Source: Hybos culiciformis
Lineage: Eukaryota > Arthropoda > Insecta > Diptera > Hybotidae
Assembly: GCA_964007475.1 (NCBI GenBank)
Contig: OZ023274.1
Span: 37,007,860 to 37,071,859 of the forward strand
Direction of reading: 5' to 3'
Length of the DNA stretch: 64,000 nucleotides
Position 1 is the first letter of the stretch. Every line of letters begins with the position of its first letter. Positions 25,721 to 38,705 of the stretch are shown here, piece by piece. A program made the position numbers and the translations under genes. The notes under the pieces were generated by a model, which saw nothing but the letters and a program-made list of their open reading frames with translations, was not told the DNA's origin and made no database searches.

Positions 25721-26849
25721 ATGATTATGTTGCAACATATGACGCCACCTTCACATCATTTCGTTAATAAAGCAAAATTGAGTTCATCACCTCAGCCGGA
25801 TACTGAATTAGCTGCTACTACTACTGAATTGACAAAAAATATACAAGCAATTGTTGTTAAAACGCCACAAGCATCACCTGAACCAGAATCTCTGACTCAG
25901 CAGCAACAACAGCAAACACAATCACAACAACATAAAAATCCGCCAATTAAACGTGCATCATCACCGTCAATTAGATCAGAGCCATCACCGCAACCAATGA
26001 CTATTGTTATAGATAATTTATCACGCAAACAAAATTCTCAACAATCACCGATTACAGTTAAAATTGAGAATTCCCAAAATCATGGCATTGGTAGTCCAAA
26101 CAGCAGCAGTAATACGGAAAGAATTCAAGTCGAACGTCCGATGGTAATATGTAGACGTCGATCAATAAGTCCACAAGATACTCGAATACATAATAATAAT
26201 GAACAAAGCTCATCACCAAATCATCATCATCATCATCAACATTCACCACACATTTTAGAAAAATCTAATGTTCTTTATAATCATTTGCGTAAATCACCAT
26301 TGCGCAAAGCTTCAGTGTCTCCGCTGAGACGATCATCAAATTCACCGTCTAGTCCGGTGCAGCGTGAATGTCGCCGATCACCGTCACCATCATCAACGAC
26401 GTTGAGGCATTATAATCATCAATTTATTAAAAATCGGAACAATTATAATGAACAATTGCGAACATCAGCCATTGTTATGCACCATCCTACACCGGCACAA
26501 TTAAAACAATTACCAAGCGATAATGAAGATGAGGATTATCATATGCAAAGAAGAAGACATTATTCACCCAGTTATGCACATAATTTAGTTAAATATGATG
26601 TTATTGAGTATGATGATGATGATGATGAGGCAAATAAATTAGACAATACTACTGAAGATGATGATGAGCCAAAACCTTTGGACTTATCGTGTCGTCGACG
26701 AAGAGAATCGAGACGGGAACGTACTTATTCTGGTGATACTGATTCTGATTCAACAGATTCAGTTAATGGTTGTGCCTCAAATGATGAGCGAGCATGTGAT
26801 GATAATAAAGACAAGGCGGCTTATAAAAAATCATTAATGAAGCGTTACT
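25721..26849 (+). CDS. First coding exon of a CtBP-recruiting transcriptional regulator, partial (376 codons + 1 nt)
   Basis: This is the only region with clear protein-coding character: GC-richer codons, amino-acid repeats and long uninterrupted frame. The ATG in AAACATAAAATG is the first in frame. Domains by residue: 1-50 Ser/Thr/Pro-rich; 60-65 poly-Gln; 113-116 VKIE, a SUMO-site match; 168-172 poly-His; 16 Ser-Pro dipeptides between 23 and 283, many next to Arg, suggesting proline-directed phosphorylation; 298-303 and 312-316 acidic; 319-323 PLDLS, the canonical CtBP-binding motif; 325-333 Arg-rich, a possible nuclear-localisation signal; 365-376 AYKKSLMKRY tail. The exon ends at 26849 in a split codon (phase 1) before GTGAGT, so the true protein continues elsewhere. 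CtBP recruitment implies a nuclear repressor. No DNA-binding domain is in this exon. The E93/Mblk-1/LCOR family (N-terminal CtBP motif, then Pipsqueak-type helix-turn-helix) is my best guess. Other PLDLS regulators are not excluded. Confidence 0.85.
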
Positions 26850-26855
26850 GTGAGT
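26850..26855 (+). other. 5' splice site (GTGAGT) ending the coding exon
   Basis: GTTACT is followed by GTGAGT at 26850-26855, a full match to the insect donor consensus from +1 to +6. Reading past it adds only seven AT-rich codons before a stop at 26870-26872, consistent with intron sequence. An unspliced 383-residue form is possible but less likely. Confidence 0.8.
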
Positions 26856-28769
26856 TTTTATTTTTAAATTAATTAAAAATATATTATAAAGTTATAATTT
26901 GTGTCAAGTCTAAATTAAGTTGTGTATTTAAAATAATTGTAAATCTATTCACGGCAATAATCTTTCAAATCCATCTGAGATATATACTAAAATGGAATTC
27001 TTAAATCTAATGAAACTTCTGACTCAAACTCAGAATTTTAACTACCTACTAGATTATTTCAACATTCGTTAATTAATTTTCTTTTCCTTTACATTTCTAT
27101 TGAGAGTCCTTATTAAAAAACTAAAATGTGACAAAAATTATTTGTAATTTACTTTTAATTTACAACAAAGTTATTATCAAGGGTTAAGAATTAGGTCAAT
27201 AAATTTCTTATTGCGAACTAAAATTATATATATGTAATTAACAACACAACATCAAAAGTAAAACAAAATATTTATACATAAGTATATAATATCTTTGTAT
27301 AGATGAGTAGGTACATAATTGATATAAACATTTATTTACCTCCTTAATAGTTGTAGATAAATAACTTTAATATATTTTTTTGATGTCTTTTACATAAAGA
27401 CTATAAAATGAGAAGTTGAGGTTTTTTTTAATATACTTACTTATTTAAATTATAATTAAATATCTCACAGGTAGTTGAAATCTTATTATCTTGCTGAATT
27501 TCATTACTTGAAAGGAAAGTATTGAGTTAAGACAATAAACTTTAGCAGCTAATTTTAATTATTCATTATTTTATTTCAACATTAATTTTCCATTTCTATT
27601 TCTTACCGTAAGTTTTTTTTTTATCAAAAATCAATTCATGAATAATGACGTTTAGTCGCACATTCAATGATTTTATTAATTTTTTTTTAAGTTTAAGTCT
27701 GCTGACCAGTTTCTTGTAAAATAAAACTGCAAAAAGACGTTTCGGATTAGCTTATTTGTCAGCTTCTAATTTATCAAAAACATTTTTTTGACTTTTTCTA
27801 ATTTTTCAGCAATATATTTTTTTATGTTCTAATTCTAAGGTTAATAGAAAGTCCTTCTACCAATACCTACGTATTAAAAATATTCAAATTTAAATTTTTT
27901 TTATAATTAAATTTTTAATTTCTAAAAAATTGAAAAAAAAAAAAACCTAATAATTTTTTTTTGTCAAAAATAATAAAAATTAAATATGACAAAAAAATAA
28001 AAAGCAAAAAATTTTCCAATTTTAAAATTGCAGAAAAATATGGGTCAGTCCCTTGAAAAAAGAAACAAACAACATAATAATAAAAAATCGCCTTTAATTT
28101 CATTTCAAGTTCAAAAAATTTTATTTTTAAAATAAAACATAAATAACATAATTAATTCTAAATTTCTAAAAATACAAACATTAATGTACACCTTAATACA
28201 TATATTTTTTTTTTTTGATATTCCATCAAAATAGAAAATACTTTACACTAAATTTTAAAAGTACCTTGAAATTTTATAGATAAGGTTACTACTAATTTTA
28301 TCTTCCGCATACAAGCCTGGAATTGAAAAAAAACTGTCCTGGTAATTATTTAAAATTAGATAGTTTTGTCAATATTAATAAGTTAAGGACAAAAGTATTT
28401 ACTTAAAAATCAATGTAATTTGGATAAAAAAAAAATGGGATATTCCACTATCTGTTAACTTCATAGTATACTTTGAGTGTAAACTATAAGCCCAGCAAGA
28501 TATCCTCTAAGGTCGACAACATTTCTATCCTCAAGAGCGTAAATCAAACATTTTCCAATATAAAAGGGCACATAGTCAAAATGTTTTTAAATAGTATTAT
28601 AAAAATTTAAAAATTATGAAAAATATATTTAATGTCCAGATAATCTTTATTTAAAATATTTATAGGAAAATTAGGAAAGTAGCAATCATTCTACATATTT
28701 AGCAAAACTCTGCTATGATAACTTTTTCGAATTAAAATTTTAATAAGGGTAGATAGTGTTGTGTAACAA
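26856..28769 (+). other. Start of presumed long intron, AT-rich
   Basis: No gene or repeat with clear structure. CTCACAG followed by GTAGTT near 27464-27476 is a weak juxtaposed acceptor/donor. The minus-strand frame near 27915-28103 is a chance Phe/Tyr/Ile frame. Confidence 0.5.
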
Positions 28770-28830
28770 GCGCCAAGGGCGCATAAAAAACTGGGTCTAG
28801 GTGTAAATGCGATCAGGACCTACTGATCGC
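28770..28830. other. Pair of GC-rich hairpins in AT-rich DNA
   Basis: GCGCC at 28770-28774 pairs with GGCGC at 28778-28782 (3-base loop). GCGATCAG at 28809-28816 pairs with CTGATCGC at 28823-28830 (6-base loop). Both are perfect and stand out from the surrounding composition. They may be part of an old mobile element: GATAGTGTT lies at the left edge near 28752 and AACACTATTAACTATC near 28866. No known RNA family is recognised. Confidence 0.6.
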
Positions 28831-29896
28831 TACTCTAATGATATTTTATAGGAAACTCATTTGAAAACACTATTAACTATCAAAATTTGAATTCAATTTC
28901 AATCATAATTTATTTTACATAGTTTTTTTTTTACATATTAATTTTTCTCTAAACAATTTTTAAGAATTTTCATCTAATTTTTTTTTTTACACACAAGGTT
29001 ATTATTTTTTTTTTATCATTTTGATTTTTATTTTTACAAAATAAAAAACAAAAAAATTAAAAATATTATATGGGGCAAAAAAAAAATGAATAAAGAAAAT
29101 ATATTTTTTTATTCAGTTTTTTTTTTTTTTATTTTTTCTAAGAATTTCACCCAAAGGGCACATATTTTATTTGTCTTCGAAGTATTAATCTTTTATAAGT
29201 TAAAAAAAAAAAAAATAAAAATATATATAAAAATAAAATAAAATAAAATAATGTAAAAAAAAAAAAAAATGAAAAGTTTTTCTCTAAGAAAAAATAAGAA
29301 AAATATTTGGAAAAGACTTCTAATCAAAACTTTTTTAAGAAATTTTTCCTTGAAAAATATAACTTTTTTATTTTATTTTATTTTATTATTATTATTATTT
29401 CTCATTAATTCCTTAATTTTATGTAATAATCAAAACGAAATGTACAAAAACATAAGAATTCTGTTTTCGAAACAGTAACAAAATAAATAAAAAAAAAAAA
29501 CAAGTCCTTGATATTTTGAAAATTAATTTTTTTTTGGTTGTTAGGAAATGTCAACCAATCAAAGTTTAGTAAAAACAAAAATTAAACTTATCTAGAAGAA
29601 GAAGAAGAAAATAAAATAATAAAACTAAATAATTTTTATTGATTCGAAGAGAAACAACAATTTTTGGTTCTTTTTGGTTATATTCATTTATATTTATTTA
29701 TATTTTCATTTTTCTTAAACGAAAGCTTTTGTCCAAAATAAAATTCATACCGAATTGAGCCTATTTTTTGGAAAATCTTTTACCTATCGGAAAATTCTTA
29801 CAAGTCCGCTTCTGTATGGACAGAAAATTTTCATAATTCAATTTTCATTCACCATTTTGAATTTTAACTAAAAAAAAATTATTTCTATCTTATATA
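28831..29896 (+). other. AT-rich presumed intron
   Basis: No feature is supported. A/T runs are long near 28920-29260. The + frame at 29269-29478 is a Leu/Phe/Lys-rich chance frame directly after a poly-A run. Confidence 0.5.
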
Positions 29897-30025
29897 GGCC
29901 GTTATAGTGTAGTGCTATTGCCATTATCGTAAGTCCATTCTGTCGTGGTTTCGATTTCCACCTCGGACAAGAATTTTTGTCAATTTTTCAATTTGTTCAC
30001 TTGAATTAAGTGTTTGTGTTGTTTT
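29897..30025 (+). mobile_element. tRNA-derived SINE remnant
   Basis: GGCCGTTATAGTGTAGTGCT resembles a tRNA D-arm/A-box. About 50 bases later GTGGTTTCGATTTCCACC resembles a T-arm/B-box (GGTTCGANTCC) with two inserted T bases. The anticodon region does not fold into a proper stem, so it is not a functional tRNA. The following CTCGGACAAGAATTTTTGTC is the kind of unrelated body joined to tRNA-like heads in insect SINEs. The 3' edge is approximate. Confidence 0.55.
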
Positions 30026-33000
30026 TTTTTATTAGTTCATATCATTTGCTTGAAAACTTCATTACAAAGTTAAACTTTTTCTTAACCCTCATTATCTGTG
30101 AAGTTCTTGGTATTCCATTTTCCCCATCTTCAGTATTTCCTCGAATTTAATTTCTTTAATTCAGTACAAAAAAAATTTGAGACTCAAAAATGTTTACATA
30201 ACTTTAGGTTTTGTTTAGATTTGGCCATATGTTTTTGTTTTTTTTTTTTTAAGAAACAAAAAAAAAATTAAAAAAAGCTTAAAGAAAATTTTTTTTGGCA
30301 ACTACTTACTAATATAAATTATAAAGAATATAATGAAAAACTTTTATGCTAAAAAATAAAGTACTTTCACTTTGGTCTGACATGACGTATCGCAGAAAAA
30401 AAACAACAAACGCGTTTTTATGTATTACAATTTTTTTTTTTTTTTTATAAAATATATCTGTTGCGAATTATATACACACAAAAAAAATTATGCAATATTT
30501 TACCAAAAATGAAATAATTTGTTGTGAAAACAAGTCGAAAATAATAATAATAATAAAAAAAGAATAAATTGACCTTGTTAAGTTTTGTATTATATATTAT
30601 TTAATTTAATTTTTATAAAGTATCACGATTATAAAAGAAATATTATAATTGGGCGTGAAAAAGTTTATGAAAAACTTTTACAACAAAAGGGAAAGGCTTT
30701 TTAAAGATTTTGATCTTTGATCACAAATTTTGAGTAAAGTTATAAAATTTTTAAGAAACATATAATTTGAATATAATTTTTTATTAGATTTTGATAATGT
30801 TATTTTTATGCTATTTATTTTTGTTTGTATAACTTAGGTATAAAATAAAATTAAAAAAATTTACGATGACTCTTTACTGCATACTTTAATTAATTAATTT
30901 ATTTTTCATCCTGGCGCTTAACGTACAATAATTTCTATTTAACTAGTTCTAAAAAGTCTTCACTTCCGTTCAATCACAGATATGACTAACTTTCAATCGT
31001 ATAATATGTGCCTAAAAATAAAAGGTACTTATTTTACTTGTAATCAAGGTTTGAGTATATATTTCTAAATTCAATTGCTATAACTATTCAATTAAAATAT
31101 AAATCTTTTGAAAGAGAGTTTCAATTAAATACTTCATTTTCACAATTTTTTTTTTTTTTTAACCCAAATAAAATACTAACCCACCTCAACAATTTATCGA
31201 TTTCTCAAACAACAACAAAACAAAAAAAAAAAAATAAGACTACTAAAATATAAAATCATTATACTTTATGGAACTTAGTCTGAGGGAAAAAAATGTCTAT
31301 AGGCTTTTTTTTTTTTATTTTGTTCATAAAATGAAGGAATTGAATACATAAACATTTTTTATGTACATAAAAGTATTTGAAATATAAATTATTATCTTCG
31401 TGTTAGTAGGAAAATTCAGAAGCATTTGTATTAGGTTAAATATTATAAAAAAGAATAAATGTTTTTCCTGGAATTTTCATTAGTAATTTCTTATTAAAGC
31501 CTTTCCTATCATTTGTTAAATTCAGAAGCATTTGTATTAGGTCTTTTTTTAAATAGAATTTGGAATTTTCCGGATTATTGATTTTTTTTTTATTTTGTTG
31601 ATGTAAATGTTAACTTTTCTGAGTTCAAAATGATATCTTGCTGCCCCCCACAAATAATCCTTAATTTGACAAATTATACTTCATAAAATCTTAATTCAAT
31701 TTAATAGAAATTTTTGTTAGAAGTCAACTTTAGATTAGACATTTAAGATTATGGACATTATTAAGATTATGGTGTTTTCTAACTTAAAAAAAATTTATTT
31801 TGATATCCTTCAGTTAAATTTGTTCTTTACAACATTATTTTAGGCAAAAAAAAAATTAAGGAAAAAATATTATTATATATTTGATGATGAAAGGAAAATT
31901 TTTTACCGGCTTTTATAATACCGCATATACCTTACATATACAGAGACAAGATTTAGTATTTAGAGATAGAGATTTTTCATGATTATTTTTTTTCCTGTTA
32001 TATACCTACAAAGAAAATGATTTTACATTTAGACTTTATGTAGAAAAAAAAAAAATTAGATATTTATTAGGTTTTAATAGCTGAAAGGTCCTTGAAAAAC
32101 TTTTTATGTGGAAAAATCTTTTTTTATATAGATATATATTTTTCTCTTTTTTTGAATTATTTATCAAAATCTTCATACATTATGTATATACGTACATATA
32201 TAAAATAAAACTATATATGTATATTATTTAGAATTAAACAAAAAAAAAACAGAATTCTCATTTAATGTTTACCATTCTTGTTTTTAAACATTATTTCCGT
32301 TAAATGTAATAAAGTAAGAAAAAAGAGCAAAATTTTCCGTAATGATGAAAACTGGAAAAAGAAAAATTTTTATTCTAAAGGATGAAAAACTTTTTTTGTT
32401 TTTTTTTTTTTTGACTCATATACTTTATTATATGATGTTTGTGTAAATTAAAAAAAAAAAAAGTAGTAATGTATTTTCACTTAAGAAATTCCAACTTTAA
32501 GACCTAAATAAATTTATTAATAAAATATTTTTATTCATGCTTGACAAAATATTCAAAAATTTTTGAAAATTATAATTGCCATAATTTGTTGTTAAAATGC
32601 CCTTAACTACAAAAAAATTGTTTTTTGATATTAATGTATTTTTGGAAACCCTGAATTTCCTTTTATCTATGCTTCAAACTCCATATGTGCTCGAATTTGC
32701 TCCAAAATCTAGTTTTTAGAAGCCCTGTGCAACTTAATGTACGTATTAATAACTTTCAGCAAGCCCTTACTACCAATTACAGCATTTTCTTCAAAATAAG
32801 CACTGTTAGATAAAATAGAAAAGGCTTTATCTTCAACGATTCTGAGTTTTAAACATATTGTTGTTATATTGTTTATTAATTTTCATTTGGAAAAATAATT
32901 TTTGTAAATAGTGACATTTAAATTTCGAAATATTCCAAAGTTTACAGGTTAAGGAATCATAAAATCCCGGAAAGTACTTAAACAAGAGTTCTATATGTAT

Positions 33001-33716
33001 TGATAACTTGAGTGCAATTCAGTCGAATATTTTATGTATAAACTCAAAAAAGCATATAATAGATTTGTCTCAGTGAGCCTATATGAAAAATTGTCACAAT
33101 TATCTATCTATTTACAAAAATAAAAATAATTTACACCGGCACAATTATTTTGTTGACTCTATAAAATTAAATTAATCATTATAAGCTATCAATATGTAAT
33201 ATCAAATAATCATCTTTTAATAATAATAAATTCATTCAAAATGTAAAAAGACAACAATGAACGCAACAAATGGTTACAAAAAAAAAAAAAATAAACTTAA
33301 ATTGAGGTTATTAGGTAATTTCGAAAAATTTGTTCCGAAAAAAAAATATATATATACCTATATCTATTATTATTATTATTATTAGGTACCTAAATAAAAA
33401 ATTCTTACAAAATATTGACATTTTATGAATACTAATAATTGATAAATAAATAAAATAAAAAATTACTTGATCTTGATAGTTTGAGTTTATATTATAAAAA
33501 CATATAATATTATTAAATGTTTACATTTTGGAATTATAAGTGCCTACTTATATATATTGTTTACATAGAAATATATTGTAACTAGATTTGCCCTATATTA
33601 AAGTTATTATTAAGTACATTTATATATTTTCCTAACAACTTAATTTATATTGAATGTAGGCAAATGTGTCATCCTATAACCATACATAATAATATATTAA
33701 TTATTTATATTTGATA
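30026..33716 (+). other. AT-rich presumed intron
   Basis: No gene is supported. One 25-bp exact direct repeat (31412-31436 and 31518-31542) and an ATT microsatellite near 33366-33385 are the only structures seen. Confidence 0.55.
31412..31542. repeat. 25-bp exact direct repeat, 106 bp apart
   Basis: AAATTCAGAAGCATTTGTAT plus TAGGT occurs at 31412-31436 and again at 31518-31542. The spacer copies are not alike, so this may be a small templated insertion or the edge of a repeat. Confidence 0.8.
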
Positions 33717-33977
33717 TCGCCTGCTCAGAAATGAAACAACGTATAATGAAAAGTATAGTTTCGAGTAATTTGAATTTAAAGATTTGAAAATTAAAAAAAA
33801 CGTATGAAAAAATATCAAGTAGCGTACAATTTTCATCTAAAAAACAAATTTTAATCAACATTAAGAATATTGCAAAGTAGTTGTACTTATAAAATCGAGT
33901 ACGAGGAATCGAATGGTGCTATTGTCAAATAATGACGTATAAATGTCATACGTTGTTTCATTTCTCAGCAGACGATA
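33715..33977. mobile_element. 259-bp MITE, TA target site, Tc1/mariner-like
   Basis: The element is 33717-33975. The left end TCGCCTGCTCAGAAATGAAA continues CAACGTATA, and the right end reads back as TCGTCTGCTGAGAAATGAAA CAACGTATG, with two differences in the first 27 bases. TA flanks both sides (33715-33716 and 33976-33977), as for Tc1/mariner insertions, although ATAT on both sides makes the exact edge ambiguous. No transposase is encoded. Confidence 0.85.
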
Positions 33978-34314
33978 TATGGTTTTGAAATATATGGTTT
34001 TATTTTATTAGGAAATATTATGTGGAATTAATAATAAGAGATTGCCTGTATTTCTTTTTATTTTTTTTTTTAACATATTTATATAGAAAATGATATTAAA
34101 CAAAAAAATAATTAAATTTATTAAGGAAGTCATATTTTACTAAATTGTGTTATAAAAAAATACTACTTAAAGTTTGAAGTATTTAAAAATTTGGAAATTA
34201 TTTTTAATTGATAAGTATCGAATGACAATTAGAAAATTTGTGTTTCAAAATCGTAAAATCGTGGTTTAATATTATGGAAATTGGAATAAAAATAAAATAG
34301 GTATAAAGTCGACC

Positions 34315-34556
34315 CACCAGCGCAGGCTATGTACAACCTCATCTTTGACATTTCCCTCTAACTTTTCGTTATGAAGCTTCAAATAGCTTCAATATCATTA
34401 AATTAAAAAAATTTTCTGGCATGAATGGAATGAAGTAGACCCATAGGCATCGGTGGGCAATACAAATATTTTCTTATATAAAATTTTAAAATACGGAGTT
34501 GATAATCAACATCTTCTTTGACATTTTCCTCTACCTCGAATTCAAATTAATTCTCA
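34315..34556. repeat. Two diverged tandem units of about 120 bp
   Basis: AAAGTCGACCCA at 34316 and GAAGTAGACCCA at 34433 start two units. About 50-70 bases into each comes a match: CATCTTTGACATTTCCCTCTA in the first and CATCTTCTTTGACATTTTCC in the second. The units are moderately diverged and slightly GC-richer than their surroundings. No frame is kept open. Confidence 0.55.
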
Positions 34557-37500
34557 TCGAATAGAAGGAAAATTTTTTTTCCACTTTAAATTATATTAAA
34601 AATATTTTTCATTTAAAATTTTCCAATACCACAAAAAAAAATATTTTTCTGTATATTTTTCTTTTGAAAAGTTCCATAACTATAACACTACTACTATATA
34701 AATATATAGTTAGTATAAAAACATAAAACTTTTTCTTTTATCTTTATTAACTTTTTATGAGGAAAATTGAAACCAAATTATTCACTAAAAATTATTGGGA
34801 CCCATACCAAAAATGTTAAAAAAAAAAAACAAGAAATAAGTAACCTGGTAACAAAATAATTTGTAAGTAGTATACACAACAATTTTCTTTTTTTTTATTA
34901 TAAGGAAAATAAATTTTCTTTAGAAAGAAAATATAATATATACACATAATATATACAAGAAATTGAAATTTTTGTTGAAAAAGAGGAAATACATCCTTTT
35001 TTTGTTCGCCCTTCCGCTCTATTAAGCCGTATAAATTTTTTGTTTTTTTTTTTTTATTATTATTTTGCCAACAAAATTTCCAAAAAAACATCCTCTGTGT
35101 TATTCCAAAAAAAAAAAAATTATTTTCTTATGTTAAAAAATTTTAATCTTTTTCTCTTGTTTTCCTTTTTGTCGGGAAAAACCCCTGATAAAAATCGCAT
35201 ATATCCTTTTTTTTGAAGGTATCCTAATTTTCTTCTGAAATATACAAAATAAAAAATGTCTAAAACAAAAATCCTTACAAACAAATTTTCTGTTCTGAAG
35301 AAACAAAAAAAAAATGAAAATATAAAGAAAATATACATTATATATCTACTACACATTATATATATTTTATAAATATTATAATTATATGTTTTTTAATAAT
35401 AAATTATTCGAATCTCTTTTATGTAAAAAAGTTATGTAAGCCCAAAAAAAAAATTACCAAAAAATAAAATAAATTTATATAAAAATGTATCTGCTATAAT
35501 ATACCTTTTTTATATATAAAATACTTAATATACCAAAAAAAAGATAAATTGAAAAGAGAAAGTGATAAAAAGTCAAAAAAAAAAAAATATATATATATAT
35601 ATAAGTATAATAAAATTTAACGTCGGTCTGACCTTGAAGTTAAAGGAAAATGTTTTTTTTATATAGGCACGAAATGAGGAAAAGTTTTTCCAGGAAATAA
35701 AATTTATAATACATTTTTTTTTTTTTTCTTTGTTATACATATTTGTTACACATAGGTATATAAATATTTATATATTTATTAAATTTTCTAATATGTATGT
35801 ATCTAAGTTTATTCATGTAAAATTTTATGTATAGTTATGTAATAGGCTTATTTTAGTTAGAATTTTTTTTTTGATGATGGGATTTTTTGGTAAGTTGTGA
35901 AATGGATGGATGGTTACATATATGATGAATATATAGAATTAGATACATATTTGAAATGCAATTATTCACAAAAAAAACTATTTCTCATTATTTTGAGAGA
36001 ACAAAAATGTTTGTAATCATTTATGTTATAAGATATTAACTTTGTTTCTCTACAAATGTACGTAATGGAAAATCCTAAACGCAAGAAGGATTGTTTAATA
36101 TGAATGTTTAATAAAGACATTAAAAAAAACTTTTTATACTAGCAAAATGACCAGTATAGAAATATGTGAAAACAATATTTCTTATTAAGACTTAAAAGAT
36201 CAGAAAAAAAAATAATAGAAAACTCATGAAATATTATATTCAAATCAATATATATGCGTGAGAAGAAGTTTGTGAAATATTTTCCTTTAAATTAATTAAT
36301 TCAGCATGAAAAATTGTTGCCGAATCATGTTATGTTTCCACACAATAGAGAGTTCATACTATTATGTAATATAGACTATAGATATAAAATTCTTAAACTT
36401 CTATTCGGCGTATAAAGTAATATAATTTGAACAATCCTCATCCTAATTTTTTAGAATTTTTTTTTATATATTTCTATATCCGCTTTCCTTAATTATATCT
36501 TTTGTCGATAATATCAATTATTTCACCCACATTAATTATAATTTTCCAAATATACACACAATAATAATAATAATAAATTAATAATATAATATTTCCCTTA
36601 ACATATATAAAATTAAAAAAAAAAGTTCTTTATTTTTTTAATGATTATTAGGTTACGCAAAAATAATAAAAAAAAATATTTTTTAAGACCGGATTCCAAA
36701 AAGAAGAACTATATATAAATTTTAAAATGAAAACTTTTCTAAAACAACAAAAAAAAATAAATATAACTTAAAACTTTTGAACTATTAAACCCTAATTAAT
36801 CAAAAATTTTGGAATGAAAATGAAAAAAAAAAATAGAAACAAAATAATAATAAATAAAAATCCCAGTAGATTTTGCATAAATTAATGAATATGTTTATCA
36901 TTATAAATACCCACGCGAAACATTATTTTATTACCCAAATTTTACAAGACACACACACCATTTGGTATATAAAATGTTATTTTCGTTTTTCTTATAAAAT
37001 AAAAAATAATCTTACATAAATTTTTTTTTTCTTTACCTTCTGTATAATGTGTGTACACTGTACATGTATACAAAAAACCTTTAAGGTATTTTAAGAAATA
37101 TTATTAATAAAATTAAAATTATATACATATATAAATATATATATATAGCAGAATTATTAAAAAATTTATGAAGAAGCTTTAATATTAAATATATATGCAT
37201 GTACATATATGTTGATCATATGAACAAGATACATATTTTGGTTGGCAAAAAAATTCAAAAAAAAAAAAAAAACTTCTTAAATAAAATGTTTTTTATTTTT
37301 TAAATTTTCTTTTATTTTGTTTTTTGCTGTTTTGTTTTCCTGCTTTAAGCGAAAGAAAGGAAAATATAACATAATAATGTAAGAACTATATATTATTTAA
37401 GAAAATATATACCCAGTTATTAAAAAAGAAAAAATTTCTTTCCTACACAAAATTGATTAAAGAATTTTACATTTTTATTCTCAACAATTGTATCGTGGGA

Positions 37501-37713
37501 TGTACTTTAAGAAAAAGAAATTTTTTGTGAGTATTTAGGACTGAATTTCATCACATTTGGCGTCTTAAAATAAATAACAAAATTCCATAAGGAATTGGTT
37601 TTTCCCAATAATTTTGTAAACCAGCACAGACAGGAGATGCATTTTGTAACACTAATACTTTAGAATTTCTATACTGTAGGAAATAAAAATGGAGTTCTGT
37701 TGGTTGGATTTGT
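34557..37713 (+). other. AT-rich presumed intron
   Basis: No gene is supported. Simple repeats include (TA)n at 35588-35603. Two minus-strand frames near 34816-35356 are Phe/Lys/Tyr-rich and arise from poly-A/poly-T blocks. Confidence 0.55.
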
Positions 37714-37760
37714 CCCGAAAAATAGATACTCGAAAAATAGATCCCGAAAAATAGATACTC
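37714..37760. repeat. Short tandem repeat of a GAAAAATAGAT motif
   Basis: Three tandem copies of CGAAAAATAGAT, two of them preceded by CC and followed by ACT. It is a minisatellite-like expansion of a 12-17 base unit. Confidence 0.85.
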
Positions 37761-38704
37761 TAAATCTTAATTTTTACGTTGAGATTGTTTCTCTTTTTTG
37801 TGCATAAAATTGGGTTCATACTAAGAGAGAACCAAAAGTTTTTTGCGATTTGTGAAAAATTTCCGAAATATGTGACATATCACATTCTACAACTGCACGA
37901 CATAATTATTAGTATGTATAGTACATAATATAATACAGAGAGAAAAATTTTGTTAGATGATGACTTCTTCCAGATACAGATATAAGATTAAGTGAAGAAA
38001 AGAAGACGAAACAAAATTAAAGATTAAAGTGATTGATAAACTAAGCTTAGACTTGTTCAGTTGCAACATTTCACATTGCCAACAAATTTCAAAGGTTCAA
38101 AAAACCAAAGAGTTGACAAATGATTTTTATTAAAGTTGTTTATCAAACTTTGAAGCCAGGTGGATAGGAAAATTCACGTAGAAGAAAGTTTCTGACGATA
38201 AATGCCAATAAAAAGAAAATAAATAAATAAATTAATTGGAATAAGGGAGATCTATATAAAATGGAACGGGCATATACAACATAACATATATGCTATGCTT
38301 ATGTATATAAATTTATGCATAAATGATAAAAAAAAATTTCGTCATTTTTTTTTTGTCACAGCAAAAAATCAGCTAATTCTCTTGTTCAAAAAAAAATAAA
38401 TATTAACTCTTAATTTTTTTTTTTTATACTAAAACCTATAATAAAACTATAATTACAAAAATTTTCTCTTTCTTTTCCTTCTTCTTTCGAATAAAAAAAA
38501 AAAGTTTATTTTATTATTTTTATGTATTGTGTTGAATTTTAATTTAATTTATCATTGCGTGTATATACCTACATATTTATATGTATATATGGGTTTTTAT
38601 TAAAACAAAAAAAAAATAAACTTTTATTTTTCGTACATAAAAATAGCAGCAGCACATATATTCAACATGTTAAAGAGAAGGAAAAATGAAATTAAAAAAA
38701 AAAC

Positions 38705-38705
<1 letters not shown>

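Noticed and set aside
26058..26249. 63-codon minus-strand frame
   Set aside because: It is antisense to the real coding exon and its Asp run is the complement of the His codon run.
26850..26872. True C-terminus of the protein at the in-frame stop 26870-26872
   Set aside because: The frame crosses a perfect GTGAGT donor and the last seven codons are intron-like, so splicing is more likely.
29897..29970. Functional tRNA gene
   Set aside because: The box-like motifs are present but the B-box is interrupted and no anticodon or acceptor stem forms.
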